Below, in pieces: positions 61,775-64,000 of a DNA stretch of 64,000 nt (the stretch's first letter is position 1; each line of letters begins with the position of its first letter). The stretch lies in contig NC_135240.1 in NCBI RefSeq assembly GCF_947623445.1, positions 27,156,001 through 27,220,000 of the forward strand, read 5' to 3'. The notes beneath the pieces are model-generated. The model was not told where the DNA came from. It did no database searches and saw only the letters and a program-made list of their open reading frames with translations. A program made the position numbers and the translations under genes. This DNA is from Clavelina lepadiformis (lineage: Eukaryota > Chordata > Ascidiacea > Aplousobranchia > Clavelinidae).

Positions 61775-61951
61775 CAGTAAGTATGTAGGGTATTCCCCCA
61801 GTTTGAGAACGCTACAATGGCAAACTTGAAGATATAGTAAATTTTTGCCGAAAATCTGGTTTATTGTGAAAGTTAAATTGTTAAAATGTTGCATTGTGGT
61901 TAATTAAATAGTTAAACTGTTCTCATAAAAACTTGTTTCGTGTTTTTGCAG

Positions 61952-61987
61952 AGTTACAGCCCAAGAACTCGACCTCGTAGATATTAG
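61952..61987 (+). CDS. SPATA18: Alternative terminal coding exon of the SPATA18-like gene
   Basis: An acceptor (TTTTTGCAG, ending 61951) opens a phase-0 frame SYSPRTRPRRY followed by TAG. Exon 11 ends in phase 0 at 61596, so it can join either exon 12 ([15 protein letters not shown], stop at 61772-61774) or this exon. Both encode short SP/RR tails ending RRY. A donor two bases after the exon 12 stop (61777) also allows this exon to serve as 3' UTR in the exon 12 form. Which form is used cannot be read from DNA. Confidence 0.55.
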   Translation, partial: SYSPRTRPRRY

Positions 61988-62071
61988 AAGTTTGGAAAGT
62001 TTCACAAAAACCTTTTTGTAGTCTGTGAGCTTAATTTCGCAAGCCTATTCATATTTTGCCTGAAAATAATT

Positions 62072-63189
62072 TTAATGTATAGTTGAGGTAGTGCCAAATA
62101 TGTGCGCCCTGTAGTTCTTTGATGCCTGAACAATTAAATGTATTATTATAATTTTACGTAAGTGTATTTTGGGCGCCCCTTAAACCCTGCCCCCCATTTT
62201 ATGACGTAACAATCGGACGCCACTGTACATACCTCGCGAAGCACGCGATTGATGATGTCATCGTTGCGTAAGAAATTCGTGCCCGTCCACGACGTGATAA
62301 TCTTGTTGTATAGTTTAGTTTTTTTATTCATCCACGCTCTTCTACTGAACTTCGTTGCCTGAGAAATGGCCCAAGGTTGACCTTTGACCTCTTCGAATTG
62401 CGCACTGTGCAATACCAACTGAAAATTTTTATGAATATTCTATTTTTGTAAGATTTCTATTTTAGTAAGGTCTGATGCACATAACCAAATTGAACCCAAA
62501 TCTTCTCTGATATTTATTTCTTCACCGTAGTTAATGCGTGTTTGAGATGTATCGATGTATATTTGTAGACAAATTTTGAAATATAGACGTACTAGAAGTT
62601 CGTTGTCTTTACTGTGTTTCCATATCCGGTTAAGGAGCCGTCCAAGACTTGAAAATAAGATCTCTATGATTTTGTTCGACGTCCTACGTAGGGCTTTAGA
62701 AAACATGTTTAGACCAATCAGAAGGCAGCATGGTTGGGGTTGTTTTCTAGCCTGGGAATTACCCTAGCAGTTGGCGTGCTGCAATGTCCCAAGTCGCGTT
62801 CAGAATTTGGATCAAAATTAGCATTAAAGTAGCTAAAATTGGGTTTTTTAGACCAAAAATGTTTATTTTTAAAAACAATTTTGCATGCAATGCGTTTATT
62901 TTGCGACTCTGTTAAAAAAATTTGAATCCTGGTTTTTTGAAGGCATTTTATGGAATGGTAGTTCAAAGCATACTAAATTGACATGCAAAATTTCAGAGAG
63001 CCCCATGGAGGATTTTTCGAGTAACCAGTCTTTTAGTAAATTTACTGTATAATAAAAAAAAAATATTTACAGCATTTTTTGGTCTTTGGCGCCTCCTAAA
63101 GGACACCGCCGACGCACGGTTTGAACTTACCTTACAACCTTGCGTTGCGGCTTGTTTGTCAATTTAAGGCGGCTCTTCACTGGGATCAT
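62072..63189 (-). CDS. Candidate unrecognised gene, about 4 exons, ending antisense to the SPATA18 3' end
   Basis: The strongest exon is 62418-62233: acceptor AATTTTCAG, donor GAG|GTATGT, 62 codons open in phase 0, with a coding-like sequence including KGQPWAISQATKFSRRAWMN and NDDIINRVLRE. It joins in phase to a last exon 62125-62072 (ASKNYRAHIFGTTSTIH, then TAA). Upstream, a likely first exon 63189-63131 reads MIPVKSRLKLTNKPQRKVV and ends in a strong donor (AAG|GTAAGT, phase 2). Exon 2 is uncertain. 62928-62763 fits both phases (FWSKKPNFSYFNANFDPNSE), while 62683 to about 62590 fits with a weaker donor. The last exon lies opposite the probable SPATA18 3' UTR. The protein would be about 150 aa, soluble and basic. 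I do not recognise the family. Confidence 0.5.
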
Positions 63190-63888
63190 GTTGTTGAAGT
63201 CAGCCGAGCTGGGGAAGATTAATTTTTCCCCCCCACCAGATCAAGGAAGGTTAATTTCTAAGCCCTGATTGTTCAGTAACCGGTTATTTCCCGTAAGGTC
63301 TTTGGCCCAAAAATGACTCAAGTTTACTGCTGCTCTTCATGCGTAATCTTATAATTATGAACAACAAAGTACAAATGGATTTTAAATAAAGAAATTACTT
63401 GGCATATTGCACGGCAATATTATAACTTACACAGAATAGCTTTACAAAAACGCTGGTGAACATTTGGTTGGATAGGTAAATAGTGACGTAATAATTCATA
63501 TAATGTGATGTAATAATTCGATACAAATGGAGCAATTAATGACATGGCTTACAGACTTAACTAGACACGTCGATAAAAGAAACAGGAATATCGTTCTAAT
63601 TTCGTAAACATCTTATAAAGCATAAACAAGCATCCAAAACGAGCGTCCGCTTAAAATAACGAGCACATGCCTGGAAAGTTGCATCTGCTGTAGAAATGCA
63701 CAGTCTGTGAATGAGCCAAACATTGCATGAACCCTTAAAACAAAATCTCTTTGTGGGCAGTCGAGTACTAAAACGAATGAGATGTTAGCTGATTGTTTAC
63801 ATATCATGCGACAATCGTTGGCAGCACGAAGACAATGCACCATATGCGCCACGTTTGTGGCCTGGCTTCTGTGCCAAGTTGTAAAGAT
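63190..63888. other. 3' UTR of the ClC gene and spacer
   Basis: No exon is supported. The minus-strand frame 63613-63852 lies in the expected ClC 3' UTR and has no coding character that I can support. I found no canonical polyadenylation hexamer on the minus strand here. Confidence 0.5.
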
Positions 63889-63979
63889 TTAATTAAACAT
63901 TATCGAGTCCGGATCCTGTTTGTTAAGTCGAGCAATATGACGCAATACGTCTTTCTTTGTGATGATTCCAAGAAGTCGA
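63889..63979 (-). CDS. Last coding exon of a ClC-3/4/5-type chloride/proton exchanger (partial)
   Basis: After an acceptor (TTTTATTTTCAG) the minus strand reads [20 protein letters not shown], then QDPDSIMFN and a TAA stop. This is nearly the same as the C-terminus of human CLCN3, CLCN4 and CLCN5 ([15 protein letters not shown]... QDPDSILFN), the end of the second CBS domain. These proteins exchange two chloride ions for one proton in endosomes and acidify them together with the V-ATPase. Only this exon is inside the window and the gene continues to the right. The 3' UTR should extend leftward from 63888. Which of the three vertebrate paralogues is closest cannot be judged from 30 residues. 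Confidence 0.88.
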
Positions 63980-64000
63980 CTGAAAATAAAACAAGGATCA

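Noticed and set aside
62590-62706. Minus-strand segment SNKIIEILFSSLGRLLNRIW as exon 2 of the unknown gene
   Set aside because: It fits the incoming phase but needs a weaker donor to leave in phase 0. 62763-62928 fits both ends, so this is kept only as an alternative.
1-64000. CRISPR arrays, bacterial operons or plasmid features
   Set aside because: Introns, splice sites and animal gene families show a metazoan nuclear genome, and no regularly spaced repeats of that type are present.

Overview
This is a compact, AT-rich animal nuclear window. The gene structures (many small exons, introns mostly 60-900 nt with GT-AG borders), one mastermind gene, a collagen-ficolin type protein and a deuterostome-like set of orthologues suggest a tunicate, most likely Ciona or a close relative. 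The species is an inference, not something the sequence states. Nearly all long open reading frames here are single exons or chance frames, so I built gene models from splice sites and phase. Every multi-exon model called below with confidence above 0.7 closes in phase from start to stop.

Layout. 1-4.8 kb: possible first exon of an unrecognised leftward gene, then a gene-free stretch. 4.8-11.2 kb (+): a 16-exon CNBD2/CRIS-like protein with two cyclic-nucleotide-binding domains. 11.2-13.4 kb: intergenic, with a possible tRNA-derived SINE. 13.4-27.9 kb (-): a 14-exon mastermind (MAML) orthologue, the Notch transcription co-activator, whose first two exons lie 8.5 kb from the rest. 28-33.9 kb: mostly empty, with one possible small basic protein. 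33.9-48.2 kb (+): three complete tandem iduronate 2-sulfatase genes with 12 exons each. 49.4-51 kb (+): a secreted ficolin-like lectin with a short collagen helix and a fibrinogen domain. 51.4-54.4 kb: nested hAT-type DNA elements, another hAT-like copy and a 5S rRNA gene (-). 56.4-62 kb (+): a mitochondria-eating protein (SPATA18/MIEAP) orthologue. 62.1-63.2 kb (-): a candidate unrecognised gene ending antisense to the SPATA18 3' end. 63.9-64 kb (-): the last coding exon of a ClC-3/4/5-type chloride/proton exchanger.

The genes do not form one pathway. The sulfatases are lysosomal, the lectin is extracellular, mastermind is nuclear, SPATA18 acts at mitochondria, and CNBD2 and SPATA18 are both linked to sperm in vertebrates. 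The most informative region is the sulfatase array. Its copies are almost identical in most exons and even in some introns, but differ sharply in the leader exon and in exon 10. This looks like concerted evolution with a few escaping segments. I found no clearly new molecular system. The best candidates for undescribed material are the minus-strand gene at 62.1-63.2 kb, the paired alternative tail exons of SPATA18 and the in-frame 72-nt intron of sulfatase copy 3.
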